Part shown: positions 22,441 to 33,611 of the stretch, piece after piece
Layout: each line of letters opens with the position of its first letter
How positions within the stretch are numbered: the first letter of the stretch is position 1
NCBI GenBank assembly: GCA_947579665.1
Contig: CANPUZ010000050.1
Coordinates: 682,001-746,000 of the forward strand
Direction of reading: 5' to 3'
Source: Sympetrum striolatum
Taxonomy: Eukaryota; Arthropoda; Insecta; Odonata; Libellulidae
DNA length: 64,000 nt
Notes under the pieces: model-generated
Databases searched by the model: none
What the model saw: only the letters and a program-made list of their open reading frames with translations
What the model was told of the DNA's origin: nothing
Program-made: the position numbers and the translations under genes

Positions 22441-25095
22441 AAATTATCCAAAAAGTTTATGAATCATGGTCACATGCAAGTCAATAGTGGGTGACTTTTC
22501 CTTTGATTATAATCTTTTTATATTAATCTCGCAGGTAAGGTTGGTATCTAGTATTTCAAATAATTCATGCACGTTGGTATCTATGTTAAAAATCACTTTT
22601 CCGTCAGTTTTATTAAACATCTGACAGCTACCGAATTAAATAAGAAAGTTAAATTTCAGCGAAAACGGGCAATTTCTAGTAATAAAAGAAAATTTTTTCC
22701 AAACAGTCCTAAACGATAATTTTACCAACGTTTTATTTATGATTACGTAATGATGAGAGAATATTGCGCAAAGTCACATTTAAGAGTTTTTCTCGGAATT
22801 AATTCACAGTAATTATCTTTGGGAGGGTAATGCTCTTAAATTATAACATTTCGTTCAAGCCCAACAGTAGCAATTTACAAAGAGAATACTTGTAGGTTAT
22901 TCTAGAGGAATTTCTTTGGCCTTGGACAGCTTCAGCGAATAAAACAAACCTCACAAAGACAGCAAAAAAATTGCAATGAAACAGCGAGATGCGTGATCGT
23001 AAGCAAAGAACATCATCATCCCCTCGAACATTAGCTACCAAGCGCTAGGTGAGGGGTCAACTAGAAGGCAGTTTTCTCTTGCACTGAGCCACAATCAAAT
23101 GAGTGTCAGTAAGGGAAGCACTCTATGAGAGTCTCTTAGTATTACATAGGACGAAACCTTTATGGAGCATTACAATTATCTATTTATTTCTTTCATGTTA
23201 TCTCAGCCAGCAGAAATACTGAGACAAAAGTAAATAATACATACATTTTTCTCTATTCAGTACCATAAGACCAATGAAAAATATTTTATTTGCCAAGTTA
23301 ACAAGAACTATTTTGGGGCACAATCTGTGAATTCTCATATTTCTCTGTTGTAAAATACTAAGAATTAACGAAAACACAGTGGTATATATAAGTTGCTCAG
23401 CATGACAGCTATCTAGAAAACACCTTGTGGATCATTGAGCTCATATACCTGCATGATAAAGAACCATTTAAAATGGTAAAATAAATTTGGTTTCATTATT
23501 ACCATTATCAAATTATATCTAAAATCTGGGCACTTTATTTCAAAATCAGGGTGCATAAGTGCAATCATGAAATGTATTTCCCAGAATACTTCCAAATTAT
23601 GGTGCATTATACTTCAGAATGTTCTTTTATTCTTGGAAACATGGGATGTCATATGCCCTGTACAGTATGTTGATGGAATGAAAAACATTGTGATAGCTCA
23701 TTAAAACTCATTGTAAAGTATTAATTATGAGCAAAATGTTGCTTGTTTACTTGTCTCAATCCTCTTCCTTTTCATCTTTCTTATGGTGCATATTTTCTTG
23801 AAATTTCATCTATTTCAGTTTTATCACAATTTTTAAACTACAGATAAAATTTTGGTTCTTAAATATGAATTTGGTAACCAAAGTCTTCACTAAGTGAATC
23901 ACTTCCTGCCAAAATAATTCTTACTGTGAATGACAGAGATGGGAATCTCAAAAATTATTTGACTTTTTAGTATCATTTACTGTCAGCAAGATGATCTAAG
24001 GATGTGGATATTGTAAAATGTCAACAGGGAATCATAAATTATCTAAAATAAAAACCATGATGGGATCATATTTTCCCTTATTCAGCAAATGTGTGATTGG
24101 CATTCAGAAATAATATCATATTTGATTTTTTTTCCTTGATTCAATCTCTTCTGTCTGTCGTTACTATTCCTACCTCTGAAAATAAACACAAGGAACAGAT
24201 GATGCTGATGTCTTTCTTGTATAAGTTTGGCCTAATTGGGGTAAATAATTTCATGCTCATTCCGCCACTGTAGAGGATCTTTTTTCCTAGGGAGGATATT
24301 ATCATCTACATATCTCAGGACCTCTAAGCCAAAGCCTACGTTGTTACCCAAGATATTTTTTGGTTACAGCTACTCGTCTTTAACCAAGTTCGTCGTTAAC
24401 TAAAGCCGTCATTAACCAAGGTATCACTGTATTAGCTTATATTATTTTTCCTTGGTATTTAGTTATTTTCCTCAATAGATGTTAATGCATATAAAAAATG
24501 GATAGTATTATCTTCAATAAATAAGTGCGTGTAGCAAACATGCTTTATTAATGGCTACAAAATTGTTTATAGATGTCCTGTAAGTAAGACTATGAAAAGG
24601 GTATTTTTTAAGATATTTATTTAAAATTAAATAATTATTATTAGTTTAAAATTATTATACCTTAAACCATTTGCTTGCAGTGTGCAAGCAGCATTTTACT
24701 ATGTCTCCGGAAATAAAACACTTTTCATTATGGATTAAGTATCATCTGATCATAGTGCTGGATCAACCTCTTTGCCCAATTCTTTCAAATTCTTCATCTG
24801 AATTCTTCCATTGAAAGCAAAGATTGGAATGGTGAACAGATTTGAAACTGTGCTCTCCAGAAAATTTCAATAACAGCATCAGGGAATAATTTTGGACAAT
24901 GATTCTTAAAAAAGCACTGTAGATATTTATATTAATTTTATAACAAACTTTCTAGATAGGTGAATCAAGGTCTTCCCTTTCTTCCCAGTAAGATGCTACA
25001 AAAATGTTTCACCAACAAGAAAATTCAAGAAATAATAATACAAAGTAAGATAAAAAGATTTACATTATGAAATAAAAGAAGAGATATGTGTTTTA
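22441..25095. other. Gene-free intergenic stretch
   Basis: I find no exon here. A lone family A terminus, inverted, lies at about 24670-24705: GCTTGCAGTGTGCAAGCAGC followed by ATTTTAC. The frames at 22841-23041 and 23413-23607 have no motif. Confidence 0.5.
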
Positions 25096-25328
25096 TGATG
25101 AAAGGTTATTTGGTTCTTAAATAAAAGTCCAAAGGCACGATTTGGATATTAAAGATTGTATTGGATAAAGAACTTACATACTGCGATACAAGCATTCGAA
25201 CATGTGACAACAACAGCCGGAAGTTGAGAGTAAGACAAAAAAGAAACGGTTACTCACATACCACCAACATAATAAGCTTACACTTACACATTACCAACAG
25301 TAGAGAAATGTAAGTTGTTCTTCTAACA
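25096..25328 (-). repeat. Copia 3' LTR
   Basis: This 233-bp repeat matches the 5' LTR at 30380-30613. Minus-strand ends are TGTTAGAAGA and CTTTCATCA. Confidence 0.95.
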
Positions 25329-25340
25329 CTCCGCCTCAAC
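25329..25340 (-). other. Polypurine tract of the copia element
   Basis: The minus strand reads GTTGAGGCGGAG immediately before the 3' LTR start TGTTAG. This purine-rich run is in the expected place for plus-strand priming. Confidence 0.75.
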
Positions 25341-25441
25341 TTATATTTTACACGAAAGAAAAAATCAAAAAGAAACAGCAATACACTACAACAATGATTA
25401 TTACAAATACAAAATAATATTTACACATGCAGCGAAATCAT

Positions 25442-28400
25442 TCAAATTTCTGAACACAGTTTAAGGAACTGCATAGAAGATAAACCTTTGGTTAGAATGT
25501 CAGCCTTTTGGTCTTCAGATGCAATATACTGTAAACACATTATATCATCATTGCATAAATCTTTAACAAAATGAAATTTTACATCAACATGTTTCTGTTT
25601 GCAATGATTTGGTCTCCCAACTAAGTGAATACAAGGCTGATTGTCTTCATGAACAACAACAGGACCTTCAAAACTTATATCTAATTCAAAGAGTAAATTT
25701 CTTAACCAAACAAGTTCTGCTCCTGCAAGAGAAAGAGCAATGTATTCAGCTTCTGTTGAGGATAAGGCCACTGTGGCCTGTTTTCTGGTGGCCCAGGAAA
25801 CAATCCCACCAAATACTTCAAACAGATACCCTGCGGTTGATTTTCTATCAATATCACCAGCCCAGTCTGAGTCTGCATAGCCAACCAATGCTGTTGAAGT
25901 CTGAGGAGAGAGAAGCAGGCCAAGATTTAATGTTCCTTTGATATACCTGAGAATCCTTTTTAGACCCTTCCATTGAGGTTCTGTGGCATTTGATTGATAT
26001 CTGCTGAAGAAATTAACAGCAGCACTTAAATCAGGTCTAGTGGTAGTCATTACATACATTAAACATCCAACCAACTCACGATAGGGTTTCTCTTGCACAA
26101 TACAAGGTCCAACTAAATCCCTAGGAGGGCTAACTTCCATGGGAGTTGACACTGACTTACAATCACTCATATCAAATCTTTTAAGAAGATTTACCAAATA
26201 GGAGTTTTGGCTTAGAATTACTCCCTGATCTGTCCAAGACACTTTTATACCAAGGAAGTTTGATAATGTGCCCAAGTCCTTAATTCTGAATTCAGACAAC
26301 AAAGAATTTTTAACTACATCAAGCTTACTCATTTCACTCCCAGCCAAGGTGATGTCGTCAACATAAAGTAGTACATATATTAATGAAGCACCATCTTTAC
26401 GAGTATATAAACAGGAATCATGTTTGGATTGAATAAAGTTCAGCCTCTTCATGAAGTTATTAAACTTTTCATTCCAAGCTCGAGGGGCTTGCTTAAGTCC
26501 ATATAAGGCTTTCTTTAACTTGCACACTAGTTGTGTACCATCATCCATCCCTTTGGGCTGCTTCATATAAATTTCTTCTTTAAGGTCACCATGAAGGAAG
26601 GCATTCTTTACATCTAATTGTTGAGCAACCATACCCTTATATTTGACCACAGCCAGAAGAGTTCTAAACGTAGTTAGCCTTGCAACTGGGGCATATGTCT
26701 CAAAATAGTCAAATCCTTTCCTCTGACTACATCCCTTAATTACAAGCCTAGCCTTATATTTTTCCTAACCATTTTGCCCTGTTTTTATTCTAAATACCCA
26801 TCTACTATCAATGGCTCTTTTATCAAGAGGCAATTCCACCAATGTCCAAGTATTATTTTCTTTGAGAGCCTTTACCTCCTCATTCACAGCACAATACCAT
26901 AATTTCTCGTCAGCTCTACCTGTTATATCGTCATATGTTTCTGGCAAGTCAGAAACAAAGGTCTCAGCAGAAAGAGCAAAATTAACTTCTTCAGAGTCAT
27001 GTAGCACAAAGTCATTTAAATAGGCAGGTCTTAACCTACCACTTCTGCGAAGGTCATTACCCTCAGTCTCCAACTCCATATTGTCTTCTCTTGTTGGTTC
27101 TGCATCTGAGTTTGGTGCTCCGCCTGATCCTGTTGCATCTGCCTCAGATATTGGTTCCCAGGAAGAATCAGGTGCCTCCAGATTACAGTGGTCATTTTCC
27201 AATGGAAAGTTCTCCTTTGCAGCTTCACAATCACTTTCCCAGTCTACAAATTCACAAGACTTAGTAAATTTACTTTCATCAAATTTAACATCCCTCCCTG
27301 AAATAACTTTCCTGTCAGATTGACTCCAAAGCCTGTATCCATTATGGCAGTACCCAACTAAGTAACATTTTAAAGATCTGGACCCAAATTTTCCTTCGAG
27401 TTTAACATCAGGAGGGCGAAGATAAGCAACACAACCGAAGGTCCTAATTTTGCTTACATCAACTCGTTTTCCAAACCACTCCTGAGCAGGCAGACTATTC
27501 TTAAGGGCTTTGGTGGGACTTCTATTAATGAGATACACAGCAGTTAAGACAGCTTCATTCCAAAGGGTCTTAGAGAGCCCAGAATTAATTATCATGCATC
27601 TTGCCTTTTCTACCATAGTCCTGTTCAGCCACTCCATTCTGTTGAGGAGTGTACCTTATTGTGAACTCAAATTGAATACCCTTCATTTCAAAAAAATCTT
27701 TCAATTCCTTGGATATGAATTCACCCCCATTGTCACAGCGAAATCTACTCATCTTAGAATTATGATGGGCTGAAGCCATTGCCTCATAAATTTTAAAATA
27801 ATGAAACACTTCAGATTTTGAGGTAAGAAAATAAACAGCAGTAAAATGAGTATAGTCATCAATAAAGCTTAGAACATAGCGCTTACCATTCCATGAGACA
27901 GGATTGATGGGACCCATTACATCACTATGGACAAGTTTTAACCCTCATATGGATTTACAAATTTAGTTACGTCGTTGGATTTTCGGCGCCGCAGAGGCGC
28001 TGCGGTATTTTTTGTCATTATCTTCCAAATTTGGCTCTTCTTAGCAAGTTTTTTTATTGATAATGCTACTAACTTCTATATTCTTTATTTTTAACTGTGT
28101 TTTGTTCGATTGAACCCATTATTACAGAAGTTATGAATAAAAACCTTTAACACTGCATTATTTTCCGTTTGCTGTCAAATAATTTCAGAGGCCGTAGATA
28201 TGACACCCTTAGGTTAGCCACGAATTTCTAAAATCTATTATTGTATTTAGATGAAGTTTTGTAAAAGAACATTGTAAAAAAGAAAAATTTATGATACTTT
28301 GATAATAGATGAAAGAAATTTGGCATAGCAAACTGGGCCCTATGTTAAACAATTTTAAATGATTTATAAAGCTTCATCGTTTAAATATTATGATTATAAA

Positions 28401-28922
28401 TATAATATACCATTTCATGCGTAAAATAAGAACCATTAAATAAGTATTGACAGACCGAAATAGCGACGAGAAAACTCGCGTAGCCGCAGCGGCTCCGAAA
28501 ATCCAACGACGTAACTTTTTCCATTAGTGGCCTATAAAATGAAAACCATACGCACTATGCGGGAAAAATTAAACTTGTAGACTAGGAATGCAGAAAAAAT
28601 AGACTACTGAAAGTTTCAGCAAGATCCATGGGATTGGGCAGTATTAAAAGCATTTTAAAAACCACGAGCGCCGCAAAGGCGCAGAGAATCCATACGAGGG
28701 TTAATGGCCTTGTTGCTCTAACTCTCTCCTGTAAATGGGGTGATTTCACAAGTTTGCCTGCAATACATGTCTCACATACCTTTTCATTTAAAACCTTTTC
28801 AGCACCTTTTCCTATGCTTAGGCCATCTACCATTTGTTCAAGTTTTTCTAAATTTGATTTTCCAATATGGCCAAACCTTTCATGCCATATCTTGGATTCG
28901 GATTCTGTTAATTTCGCTTCGC
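25442..28922 (-). pseudogene. pol: Copia pol: integrase, reverse transcriptase, RNase H (broken)
   Basis: On the minus strand the parts run in order. A pre-integrase zinc motif (HERFGH, then CETCIAGK) lies at 28880-28710, followed by the split integrase core. The core continues after the insert with GPINPVSWNGKRYVLSFIDD and CDNGGEF (to 27585), then WLNRTMVEKAR (27637-26765). Next is RT with DVKNAFLHGDLKEEIYM and an intact catalytic LLYVDDITL, then RNase H with ADSDWAGD and SSTEAEYIAL, ending DILTKGLSS at 25442. It is broken by the 759-bp element, a frame change in GVAE/WLNR near 27625 (compatible with a short deletion between GGCTGAAC repeats) and TAG at 26765-26767. As it stands it cannot make a whole polyprotein. 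Confidence 0.9.
27942..28700. mobile_element. 759-bp TTAA-flanked non-autonomous element, copy 1
   Basis: TTAA lies at both sides (27938-27941 and 28701-28704). Ends are CCCTCATATGGATT and, inverted, a version of the same with one change. TTAA target and CCCT ends are as in piggyBac. Just inside are GC-rich inverted stretches: GTTACGTCGTTGGATT with GGCGCCGCAGAGGCGC on the left and the inverse near 28480-28515. It has no transposase frame. It splits the integrase region of the copia element, and the host reading frame matches across the insert once one TTAA is counted, so this is a clean insertion that postdates the copia copy. Confidence 0.9.
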
Positions 28923-30251
28923 CTATTTCCTTGCAAGCTCAAGACTCAAGAGCTCAAACTCAAGTTCACACAGTTTATGCTTCCTTACCCCAACAGCCAC
29001 TGGAACTTTGCCTTTCATTATTATTGCTTTTCCATCACTAAACACAACATCAAAACCAGCTTGATCTAATTTCCTAACAGATAATAAATTTAACTCTAGA
29101 TCAGGTACAATCATCACATCACGAACAATTACCTTCACAGGCTTACCATCAACAAATGATTTTACAGAAACGTCCCCAAATTCTTTTGCAACTAAATACT
29201 GGCCTGACTTTGCTACTTTAATTTGAAGAGGAGAAGGTAATGACTTAATGTTCTTTACAAATTCTTTACTGTTTATCAAATGTTCACTAGCTCCTGAATC
29301 TAAAAACCAACTTAGACAGTTAGGCCTCTCTCCATGCACAGCTGAAAAAGAATACTCCACTTCTACCTCAGCTCCTACTGCATTGGCCCGTCCAAACCCC
29401 CTTCTGTTGTCCGACGCTACAGGAGGATTCCTGCAGTCCCTTCTCTTGTGTCCTGGTTTCCCACAGTTGTGGCACAGGAACGGGAATGGAACCGTCGACT
29501 GCCGTCCAAAGCTGTTACCTCTGAAGCCCTGGTTGTTGAAGCTGGGTCTCCTGGGATGATTCGTATTCCCGACATTCCTTCCTCCACGAGTTGCAAATGC
29601 CATGCTGGGTTGTACCTCTCTCGAATGCTGCGTCCTGGACATCAGCAGCGATTCTTCGTCTAACAGCCTTCCTTTGACGATCTCCATCGTAATGAGCCTA
29701 GGATCTGCTATCGATAGAGTCTCTAGACTGCTTACCACCGTCTTGAATTCATTAGGAAGAGACAGCAAAAGAATCAATACTTTCTCCCTCTCTTCTATGA
29801 TACCTCCGGCATTCCTTAATTCCCGCAACAGCTTATCAAACCGGAGAAAGTATTCATCAAGCGATTCCCTCCGAGGATTGAATCTACATTCTGAGAGCTG
29901 CCTTCTGAGACGGCTTTGAGTGGCTAATGACTGCCCTTCAAAGCTGAAGGCTAAGCCTCTCCACATTTCAAATGCTGTATCTTTACCTTGCACATACTCA
30001 AGGTGGGAGTCAGCTATTTTCTGCACTATTTCTCTTTTGCAGGTCCGGTCTTTCTTTGATAATTCAGCATTGCTCTTTCGGGTGGCCGCCTGTTGTCCCT
30101 CATTACCGCTAACCTCCGCAAGCGTAAGTTCCTTCTGAACACAAATCAGAAGTTCCTTCTCTTCCAATAGAATTTCCATTCGAAATTTCCAGCTCGAATA
30201 ATTGGAGCCATTGAACAATGGGAGCTTGTACCTTTCCTCTTCTGAAGCCAT
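28923..30251 (-). pseudogene. gag: Copia gag-protease frame
   Basis: A 442-aa frame starts MASEEERYKLPLFNG at 30251. It has the usual copia gag features: LPLFNGSNYSSWKFRM near the start, a zinc knuckle CHNCGKPGHKRRDC (about residues 263-276) and a retroviral-type protease active site WFLDSGASEHL (about 317-327). It stops at 28923, after protease, while the pre-integrase region continues in the -1 frame. Since copia normally encodes gag and pol in one frame, and the break lies after protease, I read it as a mutation and not a programmed gag-pol shift. Confidence 0.85.
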
Positions 30252-30365
30252 CTTCGAGAAGTGACGCCGGCGTGCTTACTTCCGACCCGCTATCACCCAC
30301 ACGTAGTTTTCAGTCGAGTAACTGATAATTTCCGAAACGTTACGTTTATCTATCCAATACACATA

Positions 30366-30379
30366 CTGGGCCCATAACC
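30366..30379 (-). promoter_or_regulatory. Primer binding site, half initiator-Met tRNA type
   Basis: Directly next to the 5' LTR the minus strand reads GGTTATGGGCCCAG, complementary to the anticodon stem-loop region of initiator Met tRNA (CTGGGCCCATAACC). Drosophila copia is known to prime from a cleaved half of this tRNA at the same internal site, so this element most likely does too. Confidence 0.9.
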
Positions 30380-30613
30380 TGATGAAAGGTTATTTGGTTC
30401 TTAAATAAAAGTCCAAAGGCACGATTTGGATATTAAAGATTGTATTGGATAAAGAACTTACATACTGCGATACAAGCATTCGAACATGTGACAACATACA
30501 GCCGGAAGTTGAGAGTAAGACAAAAAAGAAACGGTTACTCACATACCACCAACATAATAAGCTTACACTTACACATTACCAACAGTAGAGAAATGTAAGT
30601 TGTTCTTCTAACA
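30380..30613 (-). repeat. Copia 5' LTR
   Basis: This 234-bp repeat pairs with 25096-25328. The CA end abuts the primer binding site, which fixes the boundary. Confidence 0.95.
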
Positions 30614-31192
30614 CCTAATAGTTTGAGAAGTTTTGCTCAATATTTATCCTGTATTGGCCAAAAACCTGAAATTTCACCTTTTTTGACATTTTTTGAGTTA
30701 ACTGCTAGTTAGGAAGCTAAGGATCAACATAAATGCAATCATTTCAGGGGGAATACTCGCTTTTAAAGCCTTAATTGAAATTTAGATTTAAAGTGTTTTA
30801 ATCATTTTTACAATATAAAAATTACAAATCCTTCTAAGAATTTCATTGATTAAAACACCTCAGGATGATTTAAACAACTTTTTCTAGTAGAACTCATACT
30901 TTTCTTTGGAACAGCTCAAATACAGTAATCTAAAACACTTGATAGGTTATTGGTATAACAACTCTTTCCCAAACAGAAATATCATACGTGGCCCACTTTG
31001 ATCTAACATCCCATTGCGCGTTATATTTAACATTTAAAAGGGAACATTAAAAAGTTTAAATAGTTTGGCATCCTATGTAAGCTTACACTCTGGCGTAAGA
31101 TCTGTATCTACTTAATCCACAATGTATAGTAAATATTTGATACATTGAAACCAGGTTATTTTGCTTTTTAAATTCAGATTTTAACGATTTAT
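30614..31192. other. Short gene-free gap
   Basis: AT-rich sequence between the copia 5' LTR and the second TTAA element; I see nothing recognisable in it. Confidence 0.5.
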
Positions 31193-31196
31193 TTAA

Positions 31197-31955
31197 CCCT
31201 CATATGGATTTACAAATTTAGTTACGTCGTTGGATTTACGGCGCCGCAGAGGCGCTGCGGTATTTTTTGTCATTATCTTCCAAATTTGGCTCTTCTTAGC
31301 AATTTTTTTTATTGATAATGCTACTAACTTCTATATTCTTTATTTTTAACTGTGTTTTGTTCGATTGAACCCATTATTATAGAAGTTATGAATAAAAACC
31401 TTTAACACTGCATTATTTTCCGTTTACTGTCAAATAATGACAGAGGCCATAGAAATATCACCCTTAGGTTAGCCACGAATTTCTAAAATCTATTATTGTA
31501 TTTAGATGAAGTTTTGTAAAAGAAAATCGTAAAAAAGAAAAATTTATGATACTTGGATAATAGATGAAAGAAATTTGGCATAGCAAACTTGGCCCTATGT
31601 TAAACAATAATAAATGATTTAGAAAGCTTCATCGTTTAAATATTATGATTATAAATATAATATACCATTTCATGCGTAAAATAAGAACCATTAAAGGAGT
31701 ATTGACAGGCCACAATAGCGACGAGAAAACTCGCGTAGCCGCAGCGGCGCCGTAAATCCAACGACGTAACTTTTTCCATTAGTGGCCAATAAAATGAAAA
31801 CTAAACGCACTATGCGGGCAAAATTAAACTTATCGACTAAGAATGCAGAAAAAATAGACTACTGAAAGTTTAAGCAAAATCCATGGGATTGGGCAGTATT
31901 TAAAGCATATTAAAAACCACGAGCGCCGCAAAGGCGCAGTGAATCCATATGAGGG
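31197..31955. mobile_element. 759-bp TTAA-flanked non-autonomous element, copy 2
   Basis: Same length, orientation and ends as the copy inside the copia element, again with TTAA on both sides (31193-31196, 31956-31959). Left end CCCTCATATGGATTTAC, right end inverted CCCTCATATGGATTCAC. The inner inverted arms GTTACGTCGTTGGATTTACG with GGCGCCGC are almost perfect here (left about 31217-31258, right about 31735-31772). The two copies differ at only a small share of bases by eye, so both moved recently. Confidence 0.9.
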
Positions 31956-32019
31956 TTAAGGAATGACATGTGTATATATTTGGGAGAATAGCATACCTTT
32001 CTAAAAACATGGTTTTAGG

Positions 32020-33611
32020 CAGGGCCGGCTTTATAGGCTGGCAAATAAAGCGGTCGCCTAGGGCGTCCAAATTATTTCATTACAAGATTAATATTATTAG
32101 TTGACTCTCAAATAACTCACAAAAATATAAGATAGAAATAATCATCATAACATAAAATAATAAAAATAATGATAATATAAGAATATTAAATAAGTCTATT
32201 TATGGCTGGAAACTGTTTCATTAAAGCTCCTCAAAACTGAAACTGATTAAGACATATTTGCGATGGCGCAAGATAGATTTGTTAATCTATCTGTGATTTC
32301 CACCGAAAACAGCGTTACCCTTAACTTATCCGAACTTATTAACGATTTTGCTACCAAAAAGGCTAGAAAAGTTAAATTTTAACACTTTATATTTTATGAG
32401 TAAAATGTTGCTTGCATTCTGCAAGCATGTTGATAACACAAATTTCAAGTCAACATCATATCCAGAGGATCATCAAAAGTAGAAAAAGTATTGAAAATAT
32501 TTATTAAATTAGCTGCAATTTCTCCGTCCGGCATCAAACCCAGGTCTTCCTGGTGATAATTAGTATGCAGAAACACAAAGAATTACCGTCTCTAACTACT
32601 TCCTATACAATATAATAGAAGATCAACATCTCTAACTATTTGTGAAAACTCAAGCCGAAATATTGGCTGCAACTGCCTCAAACGACGTCCTACTTTTCCC
32701 TTATATTCCTTATGAGAGACATATTATTGTGCTCTGGCATCGAACCCAGGTACAGTTCCGTCTTATCTATTTTTTTTTCTTAAACCTATTCTTAGAATAG
32801 ATCTTCCAGCCAAGCACAAACTTCCTATCATTTCGATAAGTGCAACATAAAAATAATGAAAAACTACTCCCTTGTATTTTATAGGGCAGATATTTGCATC
32901 CTCCTAGCATCAAACCCTGGATTTTTTCCTAAAAGTCATATATGTTTTCGATAGATCATGACCATATATAAATGCTCCTTGAGTTTTAATTCTCTACCTA
33001 TTCGGTATTTTTTTTTTTAATTCCAGAAAATCTTAGCAAAACATTTAAATGGAAAAAATCAAGACTTTGAGGCTCTCTGGAATCGAACTCATGACACTAA
33101 GGTTCTAAATCGCAATTTTTCTCGTGTTTATATGTTTTGGCTAATATGTTGTAAAAATTTCAAGTCAATGACGCTTGGGGATTAGCCTGTGAATTAGTGT
33201 CCTATCTTTCTATCTATATATATATATATATACATAAATGAATCTGGAGAAGCATCTATATATAATAGATATGATAAGATAATCATTAATCAATATTTCT
33301 TTTGATCAGTATAAATTGTATCAAACTATATTTATCAAAGAAATGAATAAATTGTTACCTTATCACAGTTGCTTTAAATATATACTGAATACTGTGACAA
33401 TTTTATTATTTTATATTATAATAATAATTATTTATTGATATTTCATTATAAAACATTTCATAGTTTAATTATTCAGTTTAATATTCAACCTATAAAAGCC
33501 TGTTGTGATATTTTGTCAGGTTTACACCATTATTGAATTTGCAATATTACAAACGGGAGGGCCGCCAAATACGTTTTGCCTGGGGCCACAAATTGTCTAA
33601 ATCTGGCCCTG
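32020..33611. mobile_element. hAT-like non-autonomous element carrying a family A repeat
   Basis: The left end is CAGGGCCGGCTTTATAGG (32020) and the right end, inverted, CAGGGCCAGATTTAGAC (to 33611). Subterminal GGTCGCCTAGGG and GCCTGGGGCC are typical of hAT-type ends. No transposase frame is left. A family A repeat (32399-33275) sits inside, leaving about 700 bp of element proper. An 8-bp duplication is not found: the left flank is GTTTTAGG and the right flank GGGCCATA, the latter being the start of the next element. Confidence 0.55.
32399..33275 (+). repeat. Family A modular repeat, four units
   Basis: It starts GTAAAATGTTGCTTGCATTC and ends GGAGAAGCATCTATATATAA. B-box-like cores lie at 32534, 32740, 32910 and 33083; the last two spacings are 170 and 173 bp and the first is 206 because of a local insertion. 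Compared with the copy at 6063 one dimer is missing. A TA microsatellite lies at about 33215-33232. Confidence 0.7.

Larger units (their letters stand above)
25096..30613 (-). mobile_element. Ty1/copia retrotransposon, damaged, with nested TTAA element
   Basis: LTRs at 30380-30613 (5') and 25096-25328 (3') begin TG and end CA on the minus strand and differ by one indel that I can find (GACAACAACAG versus GACAACATACAG). The internal order is gag, protease, integrase, reverse transcriptase, RNase H, as in copia. Without the 759-bp insert it is about 4.75 kb, a normal copia length. Four lesions break the polyprotein: a frame change near 28923, the insert at 27942-28700, a small deletion-type frame change near 27625 and an in-frame TAG at 26765. 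Flanking bases (TTTTA before, CCTAA after) do not form a target-site duplication. Confidence 0.95.

Noticed and set aside
25609..25941. Plus-strand open frame over the copia RNase H region
   Set aside because: Shadow of the minus-strand RNase H coding sequence.
28915..28930. Programmed -1 frameshift between copia gag and pol
   Set aside because: No slippery heptamer in the right frame, and the break lies after protease, not at a gag-pol border; a mutation is simpler.
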